Assembly (NCBI GenBank): GCA_947626925.1 | Contig: CANQTU010000004.1 | Coordinates: 1 to 34,770, forward strand | Length of the DNA: 34,770 nucleotides | From: an uncultured Clostridia bacterium | GTDB lineage: Bacteria; Bacillota; Clostridia; TANB77; CAG-508 | Direction: 5' to 3' | Part shown: piece by piece, positions 1 to 6,383 of the stretch | How positions within the stretch are numbered: the stretch's first letter is position 1 | Layout: the number at the start of each line of letters is the position of its first letter | Program-made: the position numbers and the translations under genes | Notes under the pieces: generated by a model | The model's database searches: none | Seen by the model: only the letters and a program-made list of their open reading frames with translations | Told to the model about the DNA's origin: nothing

Positions 1-1
1 A

Positions 2-1087
2 ACAAAAGGAGAAACATATACAGAGGAAACAGTAAAACTAGGATTAAGTTTAGATTTTAATTCAGTAAAATCGTATGTAAATCCATATAGAAAAGACTAT
101 GGCGAATATGGATATAATGGGGAATTGAAAAAATTATTGACATCAGAAAATGGTTTTATACCAATAGGTGCATCTGGTGAAAAAAGTTTTAAAGGAACAT
201 TTGATGGGAATGGAAAAATAATAAAAAATTTATATATTAATCAAAAGATAGAAGATAATCAAAATACTCTTTCAATTGGATTATTTAGACTCAATTATGG
301 TACAATAAAAAAATTAGGAATAGAAAATTGTAATAATACTGGAAGTTTAACAACAAGTGGTACAAATGCTTGTGCGGTTGGTGGAATAGCCGGTAGGAAT
401 TTTAAAAACATAGAAGAATGTTTTGTCTCTGGAAATCTTACTTCTGTTTGTAATGCAAAATCTTGGATTGGCGGGATTTGTGCTACATCAGAGAGTGATG
501 CGAATATAAAAAATTGTTATAATTTAGCTACTATAGATTGCACAGGTGGAAAACAAACAGGTGTTTCAGGTGGGATAGTTGGTAGTAATAGCGGTAAATT
601 ATCTAATTGTTTTAACAATGGAAAAACAATTATAACTTGTGACAGTAATGATAATAATACATTTTCTTTTATTGGCGGTGTAGTTGGTCTCGTCAATAGA
701 GGAGGAAACGTTGAAAATTGTTATAATTTGAATACTGTTGAATTTAATATCAATCTTGGTAATTTTCACTGTGGTGGGATATGTGGTAAACTAATTGGTA
801 GTGTTTTAAAAAATTGTTATAACAAAGGATATATTAATAAATTGGGACTAAACTGTAATGCAGATTATATAAAATTGATTTTGGGTCTTGCTGAAGACTC
901 CACAGCGAGTGATTGCTCATCTTTATTTTTTGATGGATATGGCACACATAATTATGACGCGCTTTCCCATATTAGTAATTTTGCAAAATGCAATGATGAT
1001 TCTGAAATGCCATATATGTTAGATATATTAGGAGAAAAATTTAAATTAGTTTCCAATGATTATCCAGTTTTAAGTTGGCAAAATTAG
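2..1087 (+). CDS. GLUG-repeat surface protein, 5' partial
   Basis: The reading frame is open from the window edge, so the true start lies upstream; there is no plausible ribosome binding site inside. The visible 361 codons contain a segment of the type GFIPIG...FKGTFDGNG..IKNLYI, followed by repeated glycine-rich blocks (GGIAGRN, GGICATS, GGIVGSN, GGVVGLV, GGICGKL), each followed by an NCYN/NCFN turn. This is the GLUG-motif beta-solenoid pattern of secreted adhesin-like proteins in gut Firmicutes. Many cysteines are present. By analogy with relatives, the missing N-terminus may carry a prepilin-like or other export signal, but that cannot be seen here. It probably acts at the cell surface; the ligand is unknown. 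It lies upstream of rny with no terminator I can recognise after its stop. Confidence 0.75.
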   Translation, partial: TKGETYTEETVKLGLSLDFNSVKSYVNPYRKDYGEYGYNGELKKLLTSENGFIPIGASGEKSFKGTFDGNGKIIKNLYINQKIEDNQNTLSIGLFRLNYGTIKKLGIENCNNTGSLTTSGTNACAVGGIAGRNFKNIEECFVSGNLTSVCNAKSWIGGICATSESDANIKNCYNLATIDCTGGKQTGVSGGIVGSNSGKLSNCFNNGKTIITCDSNDNNTFSFIGGVVGLVNRGGNVENCYNLNTVEFNINLGNFHCGGICGKLIGSVLKNCYNKGYINKLGLNCNADYIKLILGLAEDSTASDCSSLFFDGYGTHNYDALSHISNFAKCNDDSEMPYMLDILGEKFKLVSNDYPVLSWQN

Positions 1088-1166
1088 AAGTTAAGTGCTA
1101 AAGGAAATTACTTATATAATACTTAATTAAAAAATCATACGAATTCGCCTTTTTGCTCAAAATCCC

Positions 1167-1195
1167 TTGACAGTTTACAATAATAAGGGTAAAAT
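1167..1195 (+). promoter_or_regulatory. sigma-A-type promoter of rny
   Basis: TTGACA at 1167-1172 and TAAAAT at 1190-1195, with a 17-bp spacer. The predicted transcript has an 80-90 nt 5' leader before rny. Confidence 0.65.
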
Positions 1196-1285
1196 ATAAT
1201 AGGAAAGAAAAAAATATATTGAATGTAAACCAAATATATATTTTATTCGAACATTGAAAATTAAATAAGAAAGAGGTGTATGATT

Positions 1286-2827
1286 ATGAACATTGTAATC
1301 ATTATCGCCGCTGTCTTAATCTCATTAGCAATAGGTGTACTAATAGGAATGGTATACCGTAAAAAAGTTGCTGAGTCTAAAATACAAGGAGCAGAAAATG
1401 AAGCAAAAAGACTAGTTGATTTAGCCAAAATAGAAGCAGAAAATTTGAAAAAAGAAGAAATTTTCAAAGCAAAAGAAGAAGTAATGAATAACAGAAAAGA
1501 GTTAGATCAAGAGATTAAAGAAAGAAGAGGCGAAGTACAAAAACAAGAAACAAGATTAATGCAAAAAGAAGAAAATTTAGAAAAACGCGAGCAAAACTTT
1601 GAGAAAAAAGAAAAAGATTTAGAAAGAGAACTAGACGAAGTTGAAAAACAAAAAGAAGAAATTGCAAAATTGCACGACCAAGAAGTAATTGAACTACAAA
1701 AAATAGCATCTTTAACAAAGGAAGAGGCAAAAGTTAAATTATTATCTGAAATGGATAAAGAAATAACAGCCGAAAAAGCAGCATTAATTCGAGAACACGA
1801 ACAAAAGGCAAAAGAAACTGCTACAAAAAATGCCAAAGAAATCTTAAGTTATGCAGTACAAAAATGTGCAGCAGACCATTCACAAGAAACTACCGTATCA
1901 ATCGTAGCACTTCCAAATGATGATATGAAAGGAAGAATTATAGGTAGAGAAGGTAGAAACATAAAAGCATTAGAAACATTAACAGGAATAGACTTAATCA
2001 TTGATGATACACCAGAAGCAGTAGTATTATCAGGATTTGACCCATTAAGACGTGAAGTTGCAAAAATTGCTCTAGAAAAACTTATTGATGATGGAAGAAT
2101 ACATCCAGCAAAAATAGAAGAAATGGTTGAGAAGGCAAAAGAAGAAGTCGACACAACCATAAAAGAAGAAGGAGAAAGAGCAGTATTAGAAACAGGTGTA
2201 ATTGGACTACATCCTGATGTAGTAAAACTAATTGGAAAGCTAAAATACAGAACAAGTTATGGTCAAAACGTATTAAACCACTCTATCGAAGTATCAAACT
2301 TAGCAAGAATAATGGCAGAAGAATTAGGTTTAGACCCAAAACTAGCAAGAAGAGCAGGGCTTTTACATGATATTGGAAAAGCATTAGACCATGACATGGA
2401 AGGAACCCATGTTGAAATAGGAGTAGAAGTTCTTAAAAAATACAAAGAAAATCCTCTTATAATCAATGCAGTAGAAGCACATCATGGTGATGTAGAACCA
2501 CAAACATTAGAAGCAGTACTAGTACAAGCAGCTGATGCAATATCAGCATCTAGGCCAGGAGCAAGAAGAGAAACAGTAGAAGCCTACATAAAGAGATTGC
2601 AAAACTTAGAAGAAATTGCAGACTCATTTGAAGGAGTAGAAAAATCATTTGCAATACAAGCTGGTAGAGAAATACGTATAATTGTAAAACCAGAAAGAAT
2701 ATCAGACGATAAAATGACTATTCTTGCAAGAGACGTTGCAAAGAAAATTGAAAACGAAATGGATTATCCAGGACAAATAAAAGTTAATGTAATGCGTGAA
2801 ACAAGAGTCGTAGACTATGCAAAATAA
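1286..2827 (+). CDS. rny: Ribonuclease Y
   Basis: Membrane-anchored endoribonuclease that starts mRNA decay. It is 513 aa, the usual family length. Residues 1-23 form one transmembrane helix, followed by a long Glu/Lys-rich coiled coil (about 30-190), a KH RNA-binding domain with the [15 protein letters not shown] core (about 215-229), and an HD domain with [11 protein letters not shown] near residue 360 that holds the metal site. An ATG also occurs at 1280, but the AGAGGTG ribosome binding site (about 1272-1278) is correctly spaced only for the ATG at 1286. It has its own promoter and a strong terminator. In related bacteria rny is followed directly by ymdB and spoVS; here about 2 kb of surface-protein and antitoxin genes lie between them. 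Confidence 0.97.
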   Translation: MNIVIIIAAVLISLAIGVLIGMVYRKKVAESKIQGAENEAKRLVDLAKIEAENLKKEEIFKAKEEVMNNRKELDQEIKERRGEVQKQETRLMQKEENLEKREQNFEKKEKDLERELDEVEKQKEEIAKLHDQEVIELQKIASLTKEEAKVKLLSEMDKEITAEKAALIREHEQKAKETATKNAKEILSYAVQKCAADHSQETTVSIVALPNDDMKGRIIGREGRNIKALETLTGIDLIIDDTPEAVVLSGFDPLRREVAKIALEKLIDDGRIHPAKIEEMVEKAKEEVDTTIKEEGERAVLETGVIGLHPDVVKLIGKLKYRTSYGQNVLNHSIEVSNLARIMAEELGLDPKLARRAGLLHDIGKALDHDMEGTHVEIGVEVLKKYKENPLIINAVEAHHGDVEPQTLEAVLVQAADAISASRPGARRETVEAYIKRLQNLEEIADSFEGVEKSFAIQAGREIRIIVKPERISDDKMTILARDVAKKIENEMDYPGQIKVNVMRETRVVDYAK

Positions 2828-2832
2828 CAAAC

Positions 2833-2872
2833 GAGGTGTAACTAGGACCAGAACCTAGTTACATCTTTTTTT
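2833..2872 (+). terminator. Intrinsic terminator of rny
   Basis: The stem pairs GTAACTAGG with CCTAGTTAC (extended by G-U pairs) and is followed by a run of seven T. The T-run abuts the inverted 55-bp repeat at 2872. Confidence 0.9.
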
Positions 2873-2926
2873 GTCCCGTTCTGGGACAGGCACAAGTGTA
2901 CCCATTTTGTTCCTTTTTGGGACAGG
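2872..2926 (-). repeat. 55-bp double-palindrome intergenic repeat, copy 1
   Basis: This is the reverse complement of the element at 9673-9727 and 18075-18129, with a few substitutions. It carries two small hairpins of the TGTCCC...GGGACA type separated by a spacer containing AAAATGGGTACA. It is non-coding and sits between the rny terminator and the next promoter. It resembles REP-like palindromes; no transposase is nearby. Confidence 0.85.
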
Positions 2927-2993
2927 TCTATAAAATTTGATAAAGATTGTGCACACAAAATAGAAGAATTTTATTACAATTCTGTAACAAGTA

Positions 2994-3022
2994 TTGAAAT
3001 AATGCAAAATATTAGTTATACT
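2994..3022 (+). promoter_or_regulatory. Promoter of (CA)12 leader, copy 1
   Basis: TTGAAA at 2994-2999 and TATACT at 3017-3022, spacer 17 bp. The 20 or so bases upstream of the -35 box (ATTACAATT..GT.ACAAGT) are nearly identical to those of the promoter at 16259, which suggests shared regulation of the two cassettes. Confidence 0.7.
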
Positions 3023-3052
3023 ATAGATAATAAAATTAGAAAGAGGAAACAA

Positions 3053-3187
3053 ATGAAAAAAATAAAAGCTAGAAGCCTTGAGGCTGTACACACACACACA
3101 CACACACACACCTTATGTTTACTAAATAAAGAAAACGATAAAGAAATAAATAAAATAAGAATAAGAAAGATAGTAGATAAGACCTAG
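3053..3187 (+). CDS. 44-aa leader peptide with (His-Thr)4, copy 1
   Basis: Small ORF starting at the ATG behind the ribosome binding site AAGAGG (3041-3046) and ending at TAG 3185-3187. The peptide has a basic start, then LEAV, four His-Thr pairs encoded by a perfect CA tract, LCLLNKE, and a Lys/Arg-rich tail. A second copy at 16323 has the same length, and 35 of 44 residues match. The stop codon lies inside the stem-loop of an intrinsic terminator, and a prepilin/FGE-like gene follows. This layout fits a translated attenuation leader more than a functional peptide. The His and Thr codons recall his/thr operon leaders. If the tract slips by one CA unit, both alternative frames hit a stop within about six codons (TAA about 3126-3131). 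I know of no described family for it. Confidence 0.7.
   Translation: MKKIKARSLEAVHTHTHTHTLCLLNKENDKEINKIRIRKIVDKT
3088..3111 (+). repeat. (AC)12 dinucleotide microsatellite in leader ORF
   Basis: Twelve perfect AC units (24 nt) inside the leader ORF. Perfect dinucleotide tracts of this length are rare in such genomes and prone to slippage. The same length occurs in the second copy at 16358. Confidence 0.95.
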
Positions 3188-3216
3188 AAAATAGGTGTTA
3201 TTTGCTATCTTTTTTG
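3167..3216 (+). terminator. Leader terminator/attenuator, copy 1
   Basis: A long stem pairs AAGATAG (3167-3173) with CTATCTT (3205-3211) and continues through AGATAA/TTATTT and ACCT/AGGT with G-U pairs. It is followed by six T. The leader stop codon TAG (3185-3187) is at the end of the 5' arm, so a ribosome finishing the leader would cover half the stem. It lies between the leader ORF and the structural gene at 3278. Confidence 0.85.
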
Positions 3217-3277
3217 CGTTCAAAAAGTTTTTAAATTTAAAATATAAAAAATAAAAAAAAAGGAGGAATGAGAAATC

Positions 3278-4365
3278 ATGAAATTAAAACACAAAAAAGA
3301 GGGCGGATTACAAAAAGGTATAACCTTAATAGCTTTAGTTATTACAATTATTGTGCTATTAATATTAGCAGGAGTAAGTATAGCAACGTTAACAGGAGAT
3401 AATGGAATACTAACAAAAGCCCAAACAGCGAAAGAAGAAACTCAAAAAGCAAGTGAAGAAGAACAAAAACAAATTGCAATGGCGGAAGCAGCAATGAATT
3501 TAGATGGAGAAGAATATAAATCTACTTATAATAATGAGGAAGTAATTGTACCAATTCCAGCAGGATTTGCAGTAAGTCAAGTACCAGGAGAAAACACAGT
3601 AGATGATGGATTAGTTATAATAGATTCAAAAGGAAATGAATTTGTATGGGTGCCAGTAATAGATTCTGATAGTTATGTAAGAAATAATCAATATCCACGT
3701 GATGAGAAAGATGAGAATACCAAAGAAACTAGTAACTGGTCACGGTTATTTGCCAACATTAGAGAATGGAGTGAATATATTAGGAACAGAAGCAGAAAAA
3801 GAGAAATATTTGGTAACAAGTAAAAAAGGATTTTATATTTCAAGATATGAGGCAGGAGATGGTTCAGCAACGAGCTTAAGTAGTAGAACACAAAATTCTG
3901 GAATAACAGGTGAATTAGTGAGCAAAAAAGATGCATATGTATATAATTATATAAGAGCAGAAGAAGCAAAGGAAAAAGCAAAAACATTTGAAGTGGAAGA
4001 TGGTACGAAAGTAAAAAGTGGATTAATAACAGGAATACAATGGGATATGGTAATGAAGTTTGTAGATGATAAAAATAAATTCTATGTAACTAAATCTTCG
4101 CCTACTAGACATTTAGATTCTTTAAAACAGTCCGGTCAAAATGAAGCGGATAAAGTATGTAACATATATGATTTAGAGGGAAACTATTATGAAATTACTG
4201 CTGAACTGTGTCGGAAATGGAAATTATTATGTTGAGCGCGGAGGGGCGTATGTAGCTGCTGGTGACTCGTCTGCTGAAGGGTTTGTTGCAGCTGCTCACC
4301 GCTACCGTATCGGTAACGATTCCACTGTAGTTCGTACGTTTCGTTTTGTCCTTTATGTTATGTAG
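3278..4365 (+). pseudogene. Prepilin-like FGE/C-type-lectin surface protein, two frameshifts
   Basis: The start ATG 3278 follows AAGGAGG. Residues 1-40 contain KGITLIALV and a hydrophobic helix like a type IV prepilin N-terminus (cleavage expected after the Gly of KG). Next comes a conserved linker (GDNGILTKAQTAK) and a formylglycine-generating-enzyme-like (C-type lectin fold) domain: FVWVPV, GFYISRYEAG, GIQWDMVMKF, NIYDLEGN and a final RGG...FRFVLYV block. These parts lie in three frames. The first +1 shift is around 3700-3745 and the second around 4190-4212; the last frame ends at TAG 4363-4365. The two intact homologues in this window (14593 and 16548) show the continuous form. It could be a decayed copy, a switched-off allele or an assembly error. 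The upstream leader is intact. Confidence 0.8.
4231..4350 (+). other. GC-rich, A-poor C-terminal segment, candidate DGR variable region
   Basis: By hand count, 65 of 120 bases are G or C and only 17 are A, against strongly A-rich flanks on the same strand. In the third frame it encodes the last FGE-like block, starting ERGGAYV and ending FRFVLYV. This is where variable regions sit in C-type-lectin targets of diversity-generating retroelements. No template repeat is seen in the window. Confidence 0.4.
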
Positions 4366-4511
4366 AACTACATTATGGGAAATTCTGCATAATAGTTGAC
4401 AACATCCTGTAATAAATAGAAAAGAATTTCCAAAATTCTCATTTTTCAATTATAAATAGCAAAAAAATGGAAATACTATTTACAGAATAAAGAAAAAAAG
4501 GAGGAATTTGG

Positions 4512-4754
4512 ATGTTACACATTTTACCAACTACAGACTTAGAAGAAAATCTTACTAATATAGAAGAATTAGTAGAAAGGGAAGGAGAAGTAGTTTATTT
4601 AACAAAAAACGGATATGGTTCTATGGTTTTAATGAACATGGACAGTTACGAAAACTTAATGCCAAAACCAGATAAAAAAGAAGCAAAAACAGCATCAAAC
4701 AAAGCACAATCAAAAAAAATAAATATACAACAACCAGAAGTAATGGATGATTAA
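4512..4754 (+). CDS. Phd/YefM-like antitoxin domain protein, no toxin partner
   Basis: 80 aa, with AAAGGAGG seven bases before the ATG. Residues 1-50 match the Phd/YefM DNA-binding fold: an N-terminal ILPTTDLEENL (like the usual IxxxxxAR..L), EGEVVYLTKNGYGSMVLMNMDSYENL. The C-terminal 30 residues are Lys/Gln-rich and disordered-looking, without a recognisable toxin-binding helix. No RelE/Doc-type toxin follows: an intrinsic terminator lies 25 bases after the stop. Proteins of this type occur as solitary regulators in Firmicutes. It may act as a DNA-binding regulator. The family call is good; the function is uncertain. Confidence 0.75.
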   Translation: MLHILPTTDLEENLTNIEELVEREGEVVYLTKNGYGSMVLMNMDSYENLMPKPDKKEAKTASNKAQSKKINIQQPEVMDD

Positions 4755-4778
4755 ATATAAATTGAAAGCTTTAATTAT

Positions 4779-4826
4779 GTGACTAGGAACATTAAAATAA
4801 AATGTTTCCAGTCGCTTTTATTTTTA
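4779..4826 (+). terminator. Intrinsic terminator after phd-like gene
   Basis: A 15-bp imperfect stem (GTGACTAGGAACATT with AATGTTTCCAGTCGC: one mismatch, two G-U pairs), a 7-base loop and a T-rich tail. Confidence 0.85.
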
Positions 4827-4844
4827 TTTATAACAATTATATCC

Positions 4845-4873
4845 TTGCCATATTCCAAGATTTATAGTATTAT
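4845..4873 (+). promoter_or_regulatory. Promoter of ymdB
   Basis: TTGCCA at 4845-4850 and TATTAT at 4868-4873, spacer 17 bp, just after the preceding terminator. Confidence 0.65.
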
Positions 4874-4904
4874 ATTTGTAGCAAAATGGAAAGGAATGAG
4901 AAAA

Positions 4905-5678
4905 ATGAAAATCTTAGCAGTAGGAGACCTAATAGGCACAAGTGGAGTAAATGAATTAAAAAAACAATTACCAAAAATAAAAGAAGAAGAACAAATAGAT
5001 TTTGTTATTGTAAATGGTGAAAATTCAGCAGAAGGAATGGGAATAACTCAAAGCAATTTTAATGACATTTTAGCATTAGACGTAGATGTAATAACCATGG
5101 GAAATCACACATGGGGAAAAAAGGACATATTTAAATTTATAGACCACCCAAAATTAATAAGACCTGCAAACTATCCTAAGGGAGTAGTAGGAAAAGGATA
5201 TAATATATATACTTGTCAAAATAAAAAAATAGCAGTAATAAATTTAATTGGTAGAGTAGATATAAATGTACTTTCAGAAAATCCATTTATTTTAGCAAAA
5301 GAATTATTAGAACAACTACAAAATAAAGTAGATATGATTTTTATTGATTTTCATGCAGAAGCTACAGCTGAAAAAATTGCTATGGGATATTATTTAGATG
5401 GAAAAATAACTGCAATATTTGGTACACATACACATGTACAAACAGCAGACGAAAAAATCTTACCAAAAGGAACGGCATACATAACAGACATTGGAATGAC
5501 TGGCCCTAAAAATTCAGTAATAGGAATGGATATACAAGCATCTATAAAAAGGTTCGAAACAACTTTACCAGAAAGATATAAAATTGCTAATGGTGAATGC
5601 ATGTTAAATGGTGTTATATTTGATGTAGATGATGCAAATAATAAAGTAAAAAATATAAAAAGATTATATTTACAATAG
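4905..5678 (+). CDS. ymdB: YmdB-type 2',3'-cyclic phosphodiesterase (TIGR00282 family)
   Basis: 257 aa, full family length. The family are dinuclear-metal phosphodiesterases that act on cyclic nucleotides and influence biofilm and sporulation decisions in Bacillus subtilis. Metal ligands are at the expected places: D8 (VGD), E39 (NGEN), N67 and H68 (GNHTW), then DFHAEATAEK and GTHTHVQTAD. The ATG at 4905 is chosen because AAGGA lies nine bases upstream and MKILAVGD is the family start; a longer frame would run through the preceding terminator. The neighbouring spoVS gene and the nearby rny are its usual partners. Confidence 0.93.
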   Translation: MKILAVGDLIGTSGVNELKKQLPKIKEEEQIDFVIVNGENSAEGMGITQSNFNDILALDVDVITMGNHTWGKKDIFKFIDHPKLIRPANYPKGVVGKGYNIYTCQNKKIAVINLIGRVDINVLSENPFILAKELLEQLQNKVDMIFIDFHAEATAEKIAMGYYLDGKITAIFGTHTHVQTADEKILPKGTAYITDIGMTGPKNSVIGMDIQASIKRFETTLPERYKIANGECMLNGVIFDVDDANNKVKNIKRLYLQ

Positions 5679-5746
5679 TTTTAAATCTTTTTGTCGAAGG
5701 CATAAAAAAATTGCGATGAAATTTCCTAAAAATTTCCAGAAAACAC

Positions 5747-5775
5747 TTTACAAATATTTCCAGATATTGTAAAAT
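5747..5775 (+). promoter_or_regulatory. Promoter of spoVS
   Basis: TTTACA at 5747-5752 and TAAAAT at 5770-5775, spacer 17 bp. No terminator is visible between ymdB and spoVS, so read-through is also possible. Confidence 0.5.
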
Positions 5776-5826
5776 AAGAAACGTAAAAGTTGCAACAAAA
5801 AATAAAATTATAGGAGGCAAAAGAAA

Positions 5827-6090
5827 ATGGAAATTTTAAAAATTTCATCAAAATCAAACCCTAATTCAGTAGCAGGAGCTATAGCTGGATTAGTAAAAGA
5901 ATCAAACAAAGCAGAAATGCAAGCAATTGGAGCAGGAGCATTAAATCAGGCAGTAAAAGCAGTGGCAATAGCAAGAGGATTTGTTGCACCGGCAGGAGTT
6001 GACTTAGTTTGCATACCTGCATTTGCAGAAGTCGAGGTTGAAGGAGAAGACAGAACAGGTATCAAGCTAATTGTAGAGTCAAGAACTTAA
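5827..6090 (+). CDS. spoVS: Stage V sporulation protein S
   Basis: 87 aa, the exact family length. The sequence is near the consensus: MEILKISSKSNPNSVAGAIA, GAGALNQAVKAVAIARGF, PAFAEVEVEGEDRTGIKL. SpoVS is a small Alba-fold-like protein needed for spore coat assembly in B. subtilis, and it is also conserved in some non-sporulating lineages. The ribosome binding site AGGAGG lies ahead of the ATG. A strong terminator follows. It supports descent from a spore-forming line. Confidence 0.97.
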   Translation: MEILKISSKSNPNSVAGAIAGLVKESNKAEMQAIGAGALNQAVKAVAIARGFVAPAGVDLVCIPAFAEVEVEGEDRTGIKLIVESRT

Positions 6091-6104
6091 AAATTATAAA
6101 ATAT

Positions 6105-6133
6105 GCAGGCTGTATTCATTACAGCCTGTTTTG
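6105..6133 (+). terminator. Intrinsic terminator of spoVS
   Basis: Nine-bp perfect stem CAGGCTGTA/TACAGCCTG, 5-base loop, TTTTGT tail. Confidence 0.9.
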
Positions 6134-6156
6134 TAATTTAATATATCACTTAAATT

Positions 6157-6307
6157 TTTTAGTATTAAATAATTATATTTTTCATAACTGCGTAAGCGAC
6201 CAAACGAGTGAAACGAGTGCGATTGGAGCAACTTACATACAAGTATTTTAATTATGGAAGTTGCGACACACAAAGTTATGATAAAATATAATTATTTAAT
6301 ACTAAAA
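6157..6307. mobile_element. MITE-like element with about 33-bp terminal inverted repeats
   Basis: The arms at 6157-6189 and 6274-6307 are near-perfect inverted repeats, with one single-base indel (outer part AGTATTAAATAATTATATTT). The 84-base interior is more GC-rich and also partly self-complementary (GCGTAAGCGAC against GTTGCGAC; AACGAGTGAAACGAGT). There is no ORF. The size of about 150 bp and the terminal repeats fit a non-autonomous transposable element or a large transcribed hairpin. No clear target-site duplication was seen. Confidence 0.6.
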
Positions 6308-6332
6308 TGTAGTGAAATTTTAAGAAAACATC

Positions 6333-6361
6333 TTGAAAAATCCATCAATTTAATGTATGAT
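6333..6361 (+). promoter_or_regulatory. Promoter of peptide-binding protein gene
   Basis: TTGAAA at 6333-6338 and TATGAT at 6356-6361, spacer 17 bp, 25 bases after the MITE-like element. Confidence 0.6.
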
Positions 6362-6383
6362 AGCAAAAGAATAGAGGTGGAAT

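Noticed and set aside
1849..2160. Minus-strand frames inside rny, recA, mutS and other genes
   Set aside because: They are shadows of A-rich coding strands, without ribosome binding sites or protein-like composition.
3002..3052. Longer start for the leader ORF at 3002
   Set aside because: This ATG lies within the promoter (between -35 and -10), and the second leader copy starts at the equivalent of 3053.
4378..4431. Inverted repeat GGAAATTCT/AGAATTTCC as a terminator of copy A
   Set aside because: The loop is 36 bases and no T-run follows directly, so the support is too weak.
4779..4904. Longer ymdB N-terminus
   Set aside because: It would be read through an intrinsic terminator and lies upstream of the promoter and the proper ribosome binding site.
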